A DNA stretch of 12,596 nucleotides from Leptospiraceae bacterium (GCA_027485405.1 JAIXRB010000139.1:1-12596), one strand, 5' to 3'; counted from the stretch's first letter, positions 1-6,496 are shown. Notes: generated from the letters alone by a model not told the origin. Numbers and translations: made by a program.

Positions 1-320
1 AAACTAATCAAAAAATGAAAATGATTGTTATATAATTTTCCATTTGACTTGCGTTTGGCATGTGATTCCAGAATGACGCTAACCCGATTCTCTTCCGCTG
101 TCATTTGCCCTATCGTAAATTTATAATTTTCAAAATTACGATGTAACATTTTTAACCCTAAACTGATTTTTCGTTTATCATACTCACCGGAAACGGGTGT
201 GCTCCCTAGTATCCACCAATGCAAATATTCGCTGAGCATTTGAAAAGCCTCGGGCATCTCCTGATCATTCAGATGCTGAAAAAATCTTCTCACATTTTCT
301 TTGTTTTGTGTAATGTCCAT
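1..320 (-). CDS. SnoaL/NTF2-like (ketosteroid-isomerase fold) protein, 3' end cut by window edge
   Basis: Reading leftward from an ATG at 320-318, 106 codons stay open to the window edge; the C-terminus is missing. The product starts MDITQNKENVRRFFQHLND, the usual opening helix of a small SnoaL-like domain. Later segments fit the curved sheet of that fold: LHWWILGSTPVSGEYDKRKI near residues 33-52, FENYKFTIGQMTAEENRVSV near 62-81, and the strand pair ESHAKRKSNGKLYNNHFHF. The family commonly has about 130 residues, so perhaps 25 are lost beyond the edge. An AGTAGGT stretch about 5 bases before the ATG serves as ribosome binding site. The fold is used by ketosteroid isomerases, polyketide cyclases and many proteins of unknown role, so no reaction can be assigned. 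It diverges from the AraC gene at 624. The fold call is by sequence pattern only. Confidence 0.75.
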   Translation of the reverse strand, partial: MDITQNKENVRRFFQHLNDQEMPEAFQMLSEYLHWWILGSTPVSGEYDKRKISLGLKMLHRNFENYKFTIGQMTAEENRVSVILESHAKRKSNGKLYNNHFHFLIS

Positions 321-623
321 TTGGTTACCTACTTTTTATTTCTTAGGAAAAGACTGTTTCCTTTTCCAAATCCAAACCCCAGATTTCAAAAACGATCGCT
401 GTTTCAGAAGCAGGAATCAATCTTAAAAGGAGGTAAAGGAAAGAGAAACTAAAAATCCAAAATATTCGGAGCCATAGAAAACGACTACAACCCGCTACAA
501 GTAATCTGGGATCTCGGCTAAGAGGAAAATCTAGCCTCAGATCACAAATTTTTCATGGATCTGATTCATTCTTTAGAAATTAGCATTGAATTTAATCAAA
601 GAGAAGCGAGCTTTCTTTCTTAA
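321..623. other. Intergenic region with orphan ribosome binding site and possible decayed coding sequence
   Basis: This gap lies between two divergent genes and must hold both promoters, but no convincing -35/-10 pair was found. A very strong Shine-Dalgarno, AAAAGGAGGT at 425-434, has no ATG, GTG or TTG at a usable distance. From 453 to 623 the frame that leads into the AraC gene is open apart from one TAA at 519-521. It ends with TAA directly before the AraC ATG. The two open pieces read as plausible protein (FGAIENDYNPLQVIWDLG, then DHKFFMDLIHSLEISIEF), and an ATG at 555 could start a 22-residue leader peptide. This suggests a degraded gene or leader, but the family is not recognised. Confidence 0.3.
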
Positions 624-1364
624 ATGTATGATCCAGTCAAAGACGGTGTCAAAAAATCAGTAGAATCCGTTAGTTACATAGAGGCAAAGCCTCCCGTTCT
701 TTATTCAGGCCTTGTTCATTGTTATTGGGAACTTAAGACAAACAATGTATTGACCGAAGATTTTTGTTTACATGTATTGCCCGATGCCTGCGTAAATGTT
801 TTGTTGAATCTATTGGATCCCAGAATTGCCGCAGTAACGGCTAGGGAGACAACCTATGTAGTATTAAACCTTGGAAAAGAGTTCCATTATGTAGGAATTC
901 AGTTTTTACCTGGCATTTGGCAAGGCAAACGAGAAGAGATTGTAAATGGTTTTGTAGATAGCCCCTATTTAGGCCCTCTGCCGTTTGAGAAAGTAGCAAA
1001 AAAACTTGTAAGTCTTGATTTTAATTCTTGTAATACGATCTTGTCTGAATTAGTTCAGCACCTAATAGATCAAAAACTAGTGGGAGCAAATCCAGTAACC
1101 GAAAAAATCTTAGCCGATTTGGATGTTATCGATACCGTAGAAGATATGGCGGCTTCAGCAAATTTATCCGCTAGACAGTTGCAACGGGTCTTACGAAAAT
1201 CAACCGGTTTTTCGCCCCATGACTTCCTCAAAATACTAAGACTACAAAAATCCTTTAAAGAGCATTACTTGGATTACTACACTGATCAATCTCATTTCAT
1301 TCATTCTTTTCGAAAGATTACAGGCTATACCCCAGCGGAATACTTCAAGAGTTTCCATGTCTGA
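624..1364 (+). CDS. AraC-family transcriptional regulator with DUF6597-like N-terminal domain
   Basis: A 246-residue predicted DNA-binding regulator. Residues 25-125 resemble the DUF6597 domain that often precedes AraC DNA-binding regions: YSGLVHCYWELKTN near 27-40 and HVLPDACVNVLLNL near 50-63. Residues 168-196 form the first helix-turn-helix (VEDMAASANLSARQLQRVLRK). Residues 218-242 match the conserved end of the second (YYTDQSHFIHSFRKITGYTP). Only about 7 residues separate LRLQKSF from YYTDQ, where typical members have over 20, so the first helix of the second motif seems to be missing. The start is fixed by an in-frame TAA at 621-623; the ribosome binding site is weak (GAGAAGCGAG). The VOC gene begins 81 bp downstream and is the natural candidate target or partner. 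The ligand is unknown. Confidence 0.85.
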   Translation: MYDPVKDGVKKSVESVSYIEAKPPVLYSGLVHCYWELKTNNVLTEDFCLHVLPDACVNVLLNLLDPRIAAVTARETTYVVLNLGKEFHYVGIQFLPGIWQGKREEIVNGFVDSPYLGPLPFEKVAKKLVSLDFNSCNTILSELVQHLIDQKLVGANPVTEKILADLDVIDTVEDMAASANLSARQLQRVLRKSTGFSPHDFLKILRLQKSFKEHYLDYYTDQSHFIHSFRKITGYTPAEYFKSFHV

Positions 1365-1445
1365 TTTATACAATCCCACGTAAAACTTTCCTGATATAGT
1401 AATCCTATTAATCAATGATGATTAAGTAAAAAGGAGAGAAAATTT

Positions 1446-1826
1446 ATGAAAAAAACCAATGCAATTGGATGGTTCGACATCTATGTTTCAGATATGAAAA
1501 GAGCTGTTGCTTTTTATGAAACTGTGTTTAAGAGCAAATTAGAGAAAATGGGCGACCCAACCGGAGAAACTTTGATGATGAGCTTTCCTGGGGACATGGT
1601 ATCGTATGGAGCTTCTGGGGCGCTAGTTCAATCAAGCTATTCAAAACCAGGATTAGGTGGCACAATGGTTTATTTCAGTGTAAATGATTGTTCCATAGAA
1701 GAATCTAGAGTATCAAAAGCTGGTGGCAAAATCATAAGACCAAAATTCTCCATTGGCGAGTTTGGTTGGGTGACTCTTTGCGAAGATACTGAGGGAAATA
1801 GATTTGGGTTGAACTCTATGAAATAA
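1446..1826 (+). CDS. VOC (glyoxalase/bleomycin-resistance fold) family protein
   Basis: A 126-residue single-module vicinal-oxygen-chelate protein, the normal size for this group. It shows the repeated half-module pattern: NAIGWFDIYVSDMKRAVAFYE at the N-terminus, SFPGDMVSYGASGALV near 46-61, then TMVYFSVNDC, a second helix EESRVSKAGGKII, and the closing strand EDTEGNRFGLNSMK. Many relatives end in a form such as DTEGNMIGLHSMK; here Asn replaces that His, and the first strand has Asp11 where metal-dependent members often have His. Enzymatic metal binding is therefore doubtful. AAGGAGAG at 1431-1438 gives a strong ribosome binding site. It follows the AraC gene on the same strand and is probably regulated by it or with it. 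The substrate is unknown; the family includes isomerases, dioxygenases and drug-binding proteins. Confidence 0.88.
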   Translation: MKKTNAIGWFDIYVSDMKRAVAFYETVFKSKLEKMGDPTGETLMMSFPGDMVSYGASGALVQSSYSKPGLGGTMVYFSVNDCSIEESRVSKAGGKIIRPKFSIGEFGWVTLCEDTEGNRFGLNSMK

Positions 1827-1857
1827 CCGAGAACCTACCTCAGACCAATGAATGAAA

Positions 1858-1893
1858 ACCTATCTTTGTTCTTAAGTTAAAACAAAGATAGGT
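1858..1893. terminator. Perfect 13-bp hairpin after the VOC gene, terminator-like
   Basis: Arms ACCTATCTTTGTT (1858-1870) and AACAAAGATAGGT (1881-1893) are exact complements around a 10-base loop containing CTTAAG. The hairpin starts 31 bases after the VOC stop codon. On the + strand it is followed by A-rich sequence, so it lacks a classic U-tract; on the - strand it is followed by TTTT. It could be a transcript-end or RNA-stabilising hairpin rather than a textbook intrinsic terminator. Confidence 0.5.
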
Positions 1894-1909
1894 AAAAATT
1901 GAAAAAACC

Positions 1910-1936
1910 TTGACTGTATTTCTATTTTATTATTAG
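1910..1936 (+). promoter_or_regulatory. Possible promoter for the DUF3592 gene
   Basis: TTGACT at 1910-1915 is a good -35 match. TATTAG at 1931-1936 is a fair -10, with a short 15-bp spacer. It lies between the upstream hairpin and the start codon at 1965, which is where a promoter is expected. The spacing is below the optimum. Confidence 0.35.
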
Positions 1937-1964
1937 GATCGAAACTAGAAAAGGAAGAAAGTCG

Positions 1965-2660
1965 ATGAAAATACTCAAAATCATTAAATACATTTTTGCT
2001 AGCATTGGTCTATGCATGTTAATTGGAGCTTTTCTTCTGTATAAGAACACTAGTGATTTCGTTTCCACTGCTACTGTTGCCATAGGTGAGGTGGTCGACT
2101 TTGAAACCCACAGATCAGACAACTCAACTATGTATTCACCGGTTGTTGTTTTTCAAGCCAAAGATAATTCAACCCACAAATTTGTATCCTCCGTGTCGAG
2201 CAATCCAGCTGGGTATGAAATCGGTGAAAAAGTTGAAGTTCTTTATAGAGTCCAATTTCCACAAGAGGCTCAAATCAATAGAGTCTTTAGTTTATATTTT
2301 GCTCCCATTTTTTTGAGTTTCATGGGTGGAGTGTTTTTCTTAATAGGCGGAGTATTGATTTTAGTGGAAATCCAAAAAAATAAACTAAAAGATTACTTAC
2401 TGTCTAATGGTCGTCGTGTGGAAGCAAAGTTTCAGACAGTAGATTTCAATAACTCACTCACCGTAAATGGTCGCCATCCTTATGTAATAATCACCCAATG
2501 GATAAATCCAACGAATAACGAGATGCATGAATTCAAGAGTGATAACATTTGGTTTGACCCAAAAGAGTTTATCAAAACGGAAAATATCACTGTTTTCATT
2601 GATCCAAAAAACTTTAAAAAATACTGGATGGATATACGGTTTCTGCCAAAGGAAAGCTGA
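1965..2660 (+). CDS. DUF3592 domain membrane protein
   Basis: A 231-residue protein predicted to sit in the membrane. A hydrophobic segment at about 7-26 is followed by a beta-rich domain with the DUF3592 signature: TATVAIGEVVDFETHRSDNS near 35-54, MYSPVVVFQAKDNSTHKF near 56-73, and a strand GEKVEVLYRVQFPQEAQIN near 87-105. A second membrane segment follows at about 111-135. The C-terminal 90 residues form a second, probably cytoplasmic, beta-rich part (RVEAKFQTVDFN, HPYVIITQWINP, ENITVFIDPKNFKKYWMD). The function of DUF3592 is not known. AGGAAGAAAG before the ATG is a suitable ribosome binding site. It stands alone between a hairpin upstream and a promoter-like site downstream, so it is probably its own transcript, with possible read-through into the Uma2 gene 60 bp on. 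Confidence 0.82.
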   Translation: MKILKIIKYIFASIGLCMLIGAFLLYKNTSDFVSTATVAIGEVVDFETHRSDNSTMYSPVVVFQAKDNSTHKFVSSVSSNPAGYEIGEKVEVLYRVQFPQEAQINRVFSLYFAPIFLSFMGGVFFLIGGVLILVEIQKNKLKDYLLSNGRRVEAKFQTVDFNNSLTVNGRHPYVIITQWINPTNNEMHEFKSDNIWFDPKEFIKTENITVFIDPKNFKKYWMDIRFLPKES

Positions 2661-2685
2661 TTTACAAAGGAGCTGAGAATTGCTC

Positions 2686-2713
2686 TTGACAAATCGTAAG
2701 CAAACACTAGATT
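2686..2713 (+). promoter_or_regulatory. Promoter-like site immediately before the Uma2 gene
   Basis: A consensus -35, TTGACA (2686-2691), and a TAGATT -10 (2708-2713) are 16 bp apart. Transcription would start about 7 bases later, almost exactly on the ATG at 2721, giving a leaderless or near-leaderless message. That fits the lack of a Shine-Dalgarno next to the ATG. A competing reading exists: AAAGGAG at 2666-2672 precedes a TTG at 2680 that opens a 12-codon frame ending at 2718, just before the gene, so the hexamers could be chance. Confidence 0.42.
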
Positions 2714-2720
2714 TTTAAAC

Positions 2721-3269
2721 ATGGTTCTTGCCTCTGCCAATCCTGAAAATCGAATCCATCCCCTCTCGGTAGAGGCCTATCATTTGCTCTATGAGAAAGG
2801 GCTCATCGATGAAAAGGCCGAATTGATCGAAGGGGTAATTTATAAGAAAAGGCCAAAAAATCCAAAACATTCTGAAATTCAAAGACGAATCAACAAGTTT
2901 CTGTATTCGCTAACTAAATTTGAATATGTTATCAGCACGGAAAATCCCTTGACTTTAGGAGATTCCGAACCCGAACCTGATATTGCCCTCGTATCTCCTG
3001 GGGACTATTCTTCTTCACATCCTTCCGAAGCTCTTCTCGTCATCGAAGTGGCGAACACAAGTCTTGCCTTTGATCGCAAAAAATCTCGTGTCTATGCCCA
3101 AGCTGGAATTCCAGAGTATCTCATCTTCAACCTCGTTGATTCAAAGATAGAGCTCTACCGCCAACCGAAAGAAGGGATCTATACCGAGATTAAGATCCTT
3201 TCTGAAGAAGAAGAATTTAAGAGTTTTGCGGTGCCTACGCTTAACTTTCGTCTCGCGCAGTTTCTGTAG
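2721..3269 (+). CDS. Uma2 family PD-(D/E)XK nuclease-fold protein
   Basis: A 182-residue protein, the normal size for the Uma2 (DUF820) family. The restriction-endonuclease-like core is visible: ELIEGVIYKK near 34-43 with Glu34, the EPEPDIALV strand near 83-91 with Asp87, LLVIEVANTS near 105-114 with Glu109, and DRKKSRVYAQAGIPEYLIFNL near 118-138 with Lys120/121. The predicted metal-binding Asp, Glu and Lys are all present, so the nuclease site looks intact. The family is abundant in cyanobacteria and Leptospira, but its biological role is unsettled. It is not next to a toxin, transposase or restriction gene here. The start is set by an in-frame TAA at 2697-2699 upstream and no other start between. 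It converges on the dehydrogenase gene with a 20-bp gap that begins with a T-run. Confidence 0.9.
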   Translation: MVLASANPENRIHPLSVEAYHLLYEKGLIDEKAELIEGVIYKKRPKNPKHSEIQRRINKFLYSLTKFEYVISTENPLTLGDSEPEPDIALVSPGDYSSSHPSEALLVIEVANTSLAFDRKKSRVYAQAGIPEYLIFNLVDSKIELYRQPKEGIYTEIKILSEEEEFKSFAVPTLNFRLAQFL

Positions 3270-3289
3270 TTTTTTAATTTTAGATAAAA

Positions 3290-4321
3290 CTATAAAGAAG
3301 GCACAACCACTAGTTTAGGCTCTTCTTCTAAATACGCTTCAGAAGCTTCTTTCCAAGTAACTTTTCGTGTAACAACAATTCCAGGATCAAATTTCTTTTC
3401 TTGGATAAGTTGTAAGATTTTGGGCATCCACTCTCGAGAGCGAACACGACCTATATTGATTTGGATCCCAGAATTGTACAAATCCAAATAGGGTATAGGA
3501 AGCTCATTTGTCCAAAAAATAGAAGCTGTACCAAATATCCCATCTGGACTAGCAGACCTAAGTCCAAAAGTCCAACCCACCTTTGTTCCATTCGCATCAG
3601 CAATGATATCAAATTTTTTGCTATGGGATCTAGGAAACAGATCGACTTGTTCTACGGCAATGCCCCAGGATTCAGCCAGTTCTAAGTATTCCTGTCTAAA
3701 ATCCAAATACAGAACTTGGCTTGTGGACATAGACTTGGCTAACAAAGCAGTATAGAGTCCGATGCTACCCGCAAACCCACCTAAGATAAGTACAGATTGA
3801 TCAGAATTTTTTTCTAAGTGTTGACCAACTAACTTCCAAGCCTCCACTATGTTGTCAGAAAGGCTTGCGATAGCGACTGGATCTATTTCTTTAGAAACAG
3901 GAATTAGCATCTCTCTTGCAAACGGCACCAAAACCAATTCGGACAAGGCTCCGCCATAGTCTTTTCCTCCTTTCCCAATTCCATAATTAGATCCAGCTGG
4001 GACAGTTTCGCAAGACTGAGAGTGTTGGGCTTGGCAAATGGGACAGGTTCCACATGAAATTTGAAAAGGGACAGCCACTCGATCTCCAATGGAAAAGGAA
4101 GAATTCAAATCATCTGTTAATTGGACTACTTCCCCAATGAATTCATGCCCGATCGGGAAAGGAGGGCGAAACAAGGTTTCTCCTCGGAGCATGGGAAGGT
4201 CTAAGTCACATCGGGACACAGCAATCGGTCTAACGATAGCTTGGTTACTTTTATCAAATTTAGGAGGTGGAACATCCCTCCATTCTAACTTTCCTTTTTT
4301 CACAAAAAGCAATTGTTGCAT
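3290..4321 (-). CDS. Zinc-type medium-chain alcohol dehydrogenase-like oxidoreductase
   Basis: A 343-residue medium-chain dehydrogenase/reductase. The N-terminal catalytic domain has the expected zinc ligands Cys38 (AVSRCDLD), His59 and Glu60 (PIGHEFIGEV). The structural zinc lobe is complete, with Cys90, Cys93, Cys96 and Cys104 in a C-x2-C-x2-C-x7-C pattern. The Rossmann domain has GGFAGSIGLY at 181-190, a variant glycine motif, and Asp207 at the end of the second strand (YLDF), which favours NAD(H) over NADP(H). It probably oxidises an alcohol or reduces an aldehyde or ketone in the cytoplasm; the substrate is unknown. The ATG at 4321 is chosen because AAGGAA lies 9 bases before it. A TTG 14 codons upstream lies inside the operator and is rejected. 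It diverges from the TetR gene and is probably repressed by it, perhaps until an aldehyde or xenobiotic is present. Confidence 0.9.
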   Translation of the reverse strand: MQQLLFVKKGKLEWRDVPPPKFDKSNQAIVRPIAVSRCDLDLPMLRGETLFRPPFPIGHEFIGEVVQLTDDLNSSFSIGDRVAVPFQISCGTCPICQAQHSQSCETVPAGSNYGIGKGGKDYGGALSELVLVPFAREMLIPVSKEIDPVAIASLSDNIVEAWKLVGQHLEKNSDQSVLILGGFAGSIGLYTALLAKSMSTSQVLYLDFRQEYLELAESWGIAVEQVDLFPRSHSKKFDIIADANGTKVGWTFGLRSASPDGIFGTASIFWTNELPIPYLDLYNSGIQINIGRVRSREWMPKILQLIQEKKFDPGIVVTRKVTWKEASEAYLEEEPKLVVVPSL

Positions 4322-4333
4322 AAATTGTATTCC

Positions 4334-4363
4334 TTGCGAATAGACCAAATGGTCTATTCGCAA
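4334..4363. promoter_or_regulatory. Operator 1: long palindrome upstream of the dehydrogenase gene
   Basis: Arms TTGCGAATAGACCA (4334-4347) and TGGTCTATTCGCAA (4350-4363) are exact complements around a two-base centre. The core, TAGAC-N6-GTCTA at 4341-4356, is the size and form of a TetR-family dimer site. It lies 12 bases before the dehydrogenase start codon, so a bound repressor would block its transcription. Confidence 0.72.
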
Positions 4364-4380
4364 AAATCACTTTGATTTTT
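4362..4380. repeat. Short A/T palindrome midway between the two operators
   Basis: AAAAATCA (4362-4369) and TGATTTTT (4373-4380) are exact complements around three bases. Its centre is within 2 bases of the midpoint between the two operators, which gives the divergent region an overall symmetry. It overlaps the proposed -35 of the TetR promoter. It may simply reflect back-to-back promoter elements. Confidence 0.4.
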
Positions 4381-4401
4381 GTAGACTAGTCAGTCTATTA
4401 T
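4372..4401 (+). promoter_or_regulatory. Probable promoter of the TetR-cyclase transcript
   Basis: TTGATT (4372-4377) and TATTAT (4396-4401) are separated by 18 bp. The -10 matches consensus at 5 of 6 positions, the -35 at 4. Operator 2 fills the spacer and touches the -10, so binding there would block polymerase. That is the expected arrangement for autorepression. Confidence 0.55.
4382..4397. promoter_or_regulatory. Operator 2: second TAGAC-N6-GTCTA site, in the TetR promoter
   Basis: TAGACTAGTCAGTCTA has the same half-sites and the same six-base spacing as the core of operator 1. The two centres are 41 bp apart, close to four helical turns, so both sites face the same side of the DNA. It is a weaker palindrome than operator 1, with 6-bp arms. 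Confidence 0.62.
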
Positions 4402-4425
4402 TTTTTTAGTGGAAACGGAAATAAA

Positions 4426-5022
4426 ATGGAAATAAATAATAAGCAAAGCCCACGGGAGCGTCTGGTCCGAACTGCCACAGAGACGATTTATAAAAACGGC
4501 TTTGATGCTACTTCCGTAAATGAATTGATTCAAATCTCAGGAACTCACAAGGCGAGCTTCTACCGCTATTTTAAAAGCAAAGAAGAGATAGGTGATATAT
4601 ATTTAACTGAGCAAGGGCAGAGTTTTTTGTCCGGGTGGAAGTCTCTTATGGATAAATCCAAATCACCCGAACAATTTGTAACCATTTGGATAAGTCTTTT
4701 AAAACGCCAGATTCGAAGAAATGCTTACTTTGGTTGCCCAATCGCTAGGTTTATGTCGAGTAGTGAAAAAAGTTCAGAAAGTCCTAAGATCGCCAAACGA
4801 ATGATTGAATCCTGGGTATTGGCCTTGGCTGACTTCCTTTTTTCCTTTGAAACAAATGACAAATCCCAAAACCGCCATATACAAATTAGGGAAAAAGCAG
4901 AAGAAAAAGCCAAACAATTCATTAAGATCTTTCAAGCCAATTCTCAGTTGTTTGTGATAACCCATGAGATTTCTTTTGTCGAGGAAATGGAAAAAGAAAT
5001 GTTGGATTTATTAAAAAAGTAG
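4426..5022 (+). CDS. TetR/AcrR family transcriptional repressor
   Basis: A 198-residue TetR-type repressor. Residues 9-56 form the DNA-binding domain: RERLVRTATETIYKNGFDATSVNELIQ, the recognition helix THKASFYRYF, then KSKEEI. The C-terminal ligand domain contains YFGCPIARF near 102-110. A GCPIA/GCPVG motif at this place is typical of the LmrA/QdoR-like branch, some members of which, as I recall, bind TAGACC-like half-sites. That agrees with the two TAGAC sites upstream. The inducer is unknown. The ribosome binding site is weak (GGAAACGGAAA). The gene diverges from the dehydrogenase and is followed 25 bp later by the cyclase gene on the same strand. It therefore probably controls the dehydrogenase, itself and possibly the cyclase. 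Confidence 0.92.
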   Translation: MEINNKQSPRERLVRTATETIYKNGFDATSVNELIQISGTHKASFYRYFKSKEEIGDIYLTEQGQSFLSGWKSLMDKSKSPEQFVTIWISLLKRQIRRNAYFGCPIARFMSSSEKSSESPKIAKRMIESWVLALADFLFSFETNDKSQNRHIQIREKAEEKAKQFIKIFQANSQLFVITHEISFVEEMEKEMLDLLKK

Positions 5023-5047
5023 GAAAGCTCCAGGCAAGCATTAAAAA

Positions 5048-6346
5048 ATGGACATATCAGGTGTTAATAATGTGAATCAAAACTCGCTTTCTTTCTTATC
5101 GCTGTTTACCGAATGGTTAGCCAGTCATTTTACTGAGTTTCCAGAAGGTTCCCAGTTATTCCATTCTTTCATTGAATTTCTGAACAAAAATGATTTTCAT
5201 ATTTTGCGAGCCAATATTGGAACGAAAACACTCCATCCCCAAGTAGACACAATCAATCACCTTTGGTTTCCAGAAGCAACAGAAGACATTTTGAGAGTAC
5301 TTCCGCAGAATAGGCGCTTTTCTCGAAAAACGGTTTCTTTTCCTGGAGGTGATGTGATTGAAACTCGATGGTTCATTGGAAACATTATGACGGAAATCTT
5401 CCAATCGTCTCCGATTGCCCTAGCCCTGAGAACAAAAGAGCCCTATCGATATCTAATTGCAGAAGACAAGAATAGATACAAAGAATCAAAAGACTATCCT
5501 TATTCGGTACTACCAGATTTAATTGCTTTAGGAGCCACAGACTATATCGTAATTCCTGTTCTATTCCCTTCCCAAGGCTTTGTTTATATGTCTTTTGCGA
5601 CAAAACGTATGGGAGGATTTAGTGAAGAACAAATCCAAGGCTTGAAGACTTTTGCTCCCCTATTTGGAGGTTTTTGGGAACGGTATGTCCTAAAAGAATT
5701 ACCAAACACTTTGCTTAGATTGTATTTAGGAAAACATACTGGACCCCTTGTGTCTTCAGGAAAGATTTTAAGAGGAGAAGCCGAATCAATCAATGCTGTC
5801 ATTTGGTTTTCCGACATTCGAAAATTCACAGAAATTTCAGAACGGCTATCGGGTGATAATGTAATCGAACTCCTCAATGTTTACTTTGAAACGGTCATCC
5901 CTGAAATCGAAAAAGCAGGCGGTGAAGTTTTAAAAATGATTGGGGACAGTGTCCTTGCCATTTTCCCTCTAGACCAAAATGCCTTTCATCCGCGATTGCG
6001 AGCAATAATAACCGCTAAACGAATCTCAAAGGAATTGGCAAAGTCAAATCTTTATCTAGAAGAGAAAGGCTTTCCATCCATTCAACATGGTATTGGACTT
6101 CATACTGGAAAGGTCCTGTACGGAAACATCGGTTCTGCGGAACGAATGGATTTCACGGTCATAGGAAATGCTGTCAATCTGGCAAGTCGAATCTCATCTC
6201 TTTGTGGCAAACTGGATTACCCTATTTTGGCAAGCCAAGAGTTTACCCAAGGGATCAACTTAGATTGGAAAAACCTGGGCAACTTTCGGTTAAAGGGTAT
6301 AGAAAATGAAATAGATATCTTTGGGCTGAAATTAGAGTCGAACTAG
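5048..6346 (+). CDS. GAF-like domain class III adenylate/guanylate cyclase
   Basis: A 432-residue predicted soluble nucleotide cyclase. Residues 100-215 look like a divergent GAF-type sensor (LIALGATDYIVIPVLFPSQG, then FATKRMGGFSEEQIQGLKT). A conserved linker follows (NTLLRLYLGKHTGPLVSSG, 220-238), then the catalytic domain at about 248-430. Key residues are intact: metal-binding Asp256 (WFSDIRKFT) and Asp300 (MIGDS), base-contacting Lys296 and Asp368, and Asn377 and Arg381 in the VNLASR motif. Lys plus Asp at the base-contact positions points to ATP, hence cAMP. The architecture recalls a GAF-like cyclase family common in proteobacteria and Leptospira. No membrane segment is seen. It starts 25 bp after the TetR gene without a clear Shine-Dalgarno, so it is probably co-transcribed. 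Two hairpins follow it. Confidence 0.9.
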   Translation: MDISGVNNVNQNSLSFLSLFTEWLASHFTEFPEGSQLFHSFIEFLNKNDFHILRANIGTKTLHPQVDTINHLWFPEATEDILRVLPQNRRFSRKTVSFPGGDVIETRWFIGNIMTEIFQSSPIALALRTKEPYRYLIAEDKNRYKESKDYPYSVLPDLIALGATDYIVIPVLFPSQGFVYMSFATKRMGGFSEEQIQGLKTFAPLFGGFWERYVLKELPNTLLRLYLGKHTGPLVSSGKILRGEAESINAVIWFSDIRKFTEISERLSGDNVIELLNVYFETVIPEIEKAGGEVLKMIGDSVLAIFPLDQNAFHPRLRAIITAKRISKELAKSNLYLEEKGFPSIQHGIGLHTGKVLYGNIGSAERMDFTVIGNAVNLASRISSLCGKLDYPILASQEFTQGINLDWKNLGNFRLKGIENEIDIFGLKLESN

Positions 6347-6360
6347 CCTGAAGACTAGTC

Positions 6361-6397
6361 AAATCCTCCAACCAATGAACAAAAGAGAGGAGGATTT
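6361..6397 (+). terminator. Hairpin downstream of the cyclase gene, probable terminator
   Basis: AAATCCTCC (6361-6369) pairs exactly with GGAGGATTT (6389-6397) around a 19-base loop, 14 bases after the cyclase stop. The right arm ends in TTT and continues ATT, a weak U-tract. It probably ends the TetR-cyclase message. Confidence 0.5.
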
Positions 6398-6400
6398 ATT

Positions 6401-6430
6401 CGATTTCGTAATGTCTATGTCACGAAATCG
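6401..6430. repeat. Second inverted repeat upstream of the histidine kinase gene
   Basis: CGATTTCGT (6401-6409) and ACGAAATCG (6422-6430) are exact complements separated by 12 bases. It follows the first hairpin by three bases and lies 66 bases before the kinase start. No T-run follows. It could be a second termination hairpin or a dimeric regulator site for the kinase operon. Confidence 0.45.
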
Positions 6431-6496
6431 TAAAGCAAAATAGTTTCATTAAAATCCTTTACTTATTTTTTATTTTGGGTTTTTATTTACGAACTT

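Noticed and set aside
219..452. A 77-codon + strand frame overlapping the SnoaL-like gene start
   Set aside because: Its first half is antisense to the conserved SnoaL-like domain, and the product is compositionally odd with no recognisable domain.
2721..3269. Uma2 gene as part of a defence or toxin-antitoxin system
   Set aside because: No antitoxin, methylase, helicase or other defence partner lies beside it; the neighbours are a DUF3592 protein and a dehydrogenase.
4322..4363. Upstream TTG start that would lengthen the dehydrogenase by 14 residues
   Set aside because: It lies inside operator 1 and has no ribosome binding site. The ATG at 4321 has AAGGAA at good spacing and begins at the usual point for this family.
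5156..5877. Several open frames of 70-100 codons on the - strand within the cyclase gene
   Set aside because: They lie opposite a well-conserved coding frame, have no ribosome binding sites and resemble no family.
6352..6361. AGACTAGTCA after the cyclase gene, identical to ten bases within operator 2
   Set aside because: It lacks the full TAGAC-N6-GTCTA form and lies at the gene end; a ten-base match can arise by chance.
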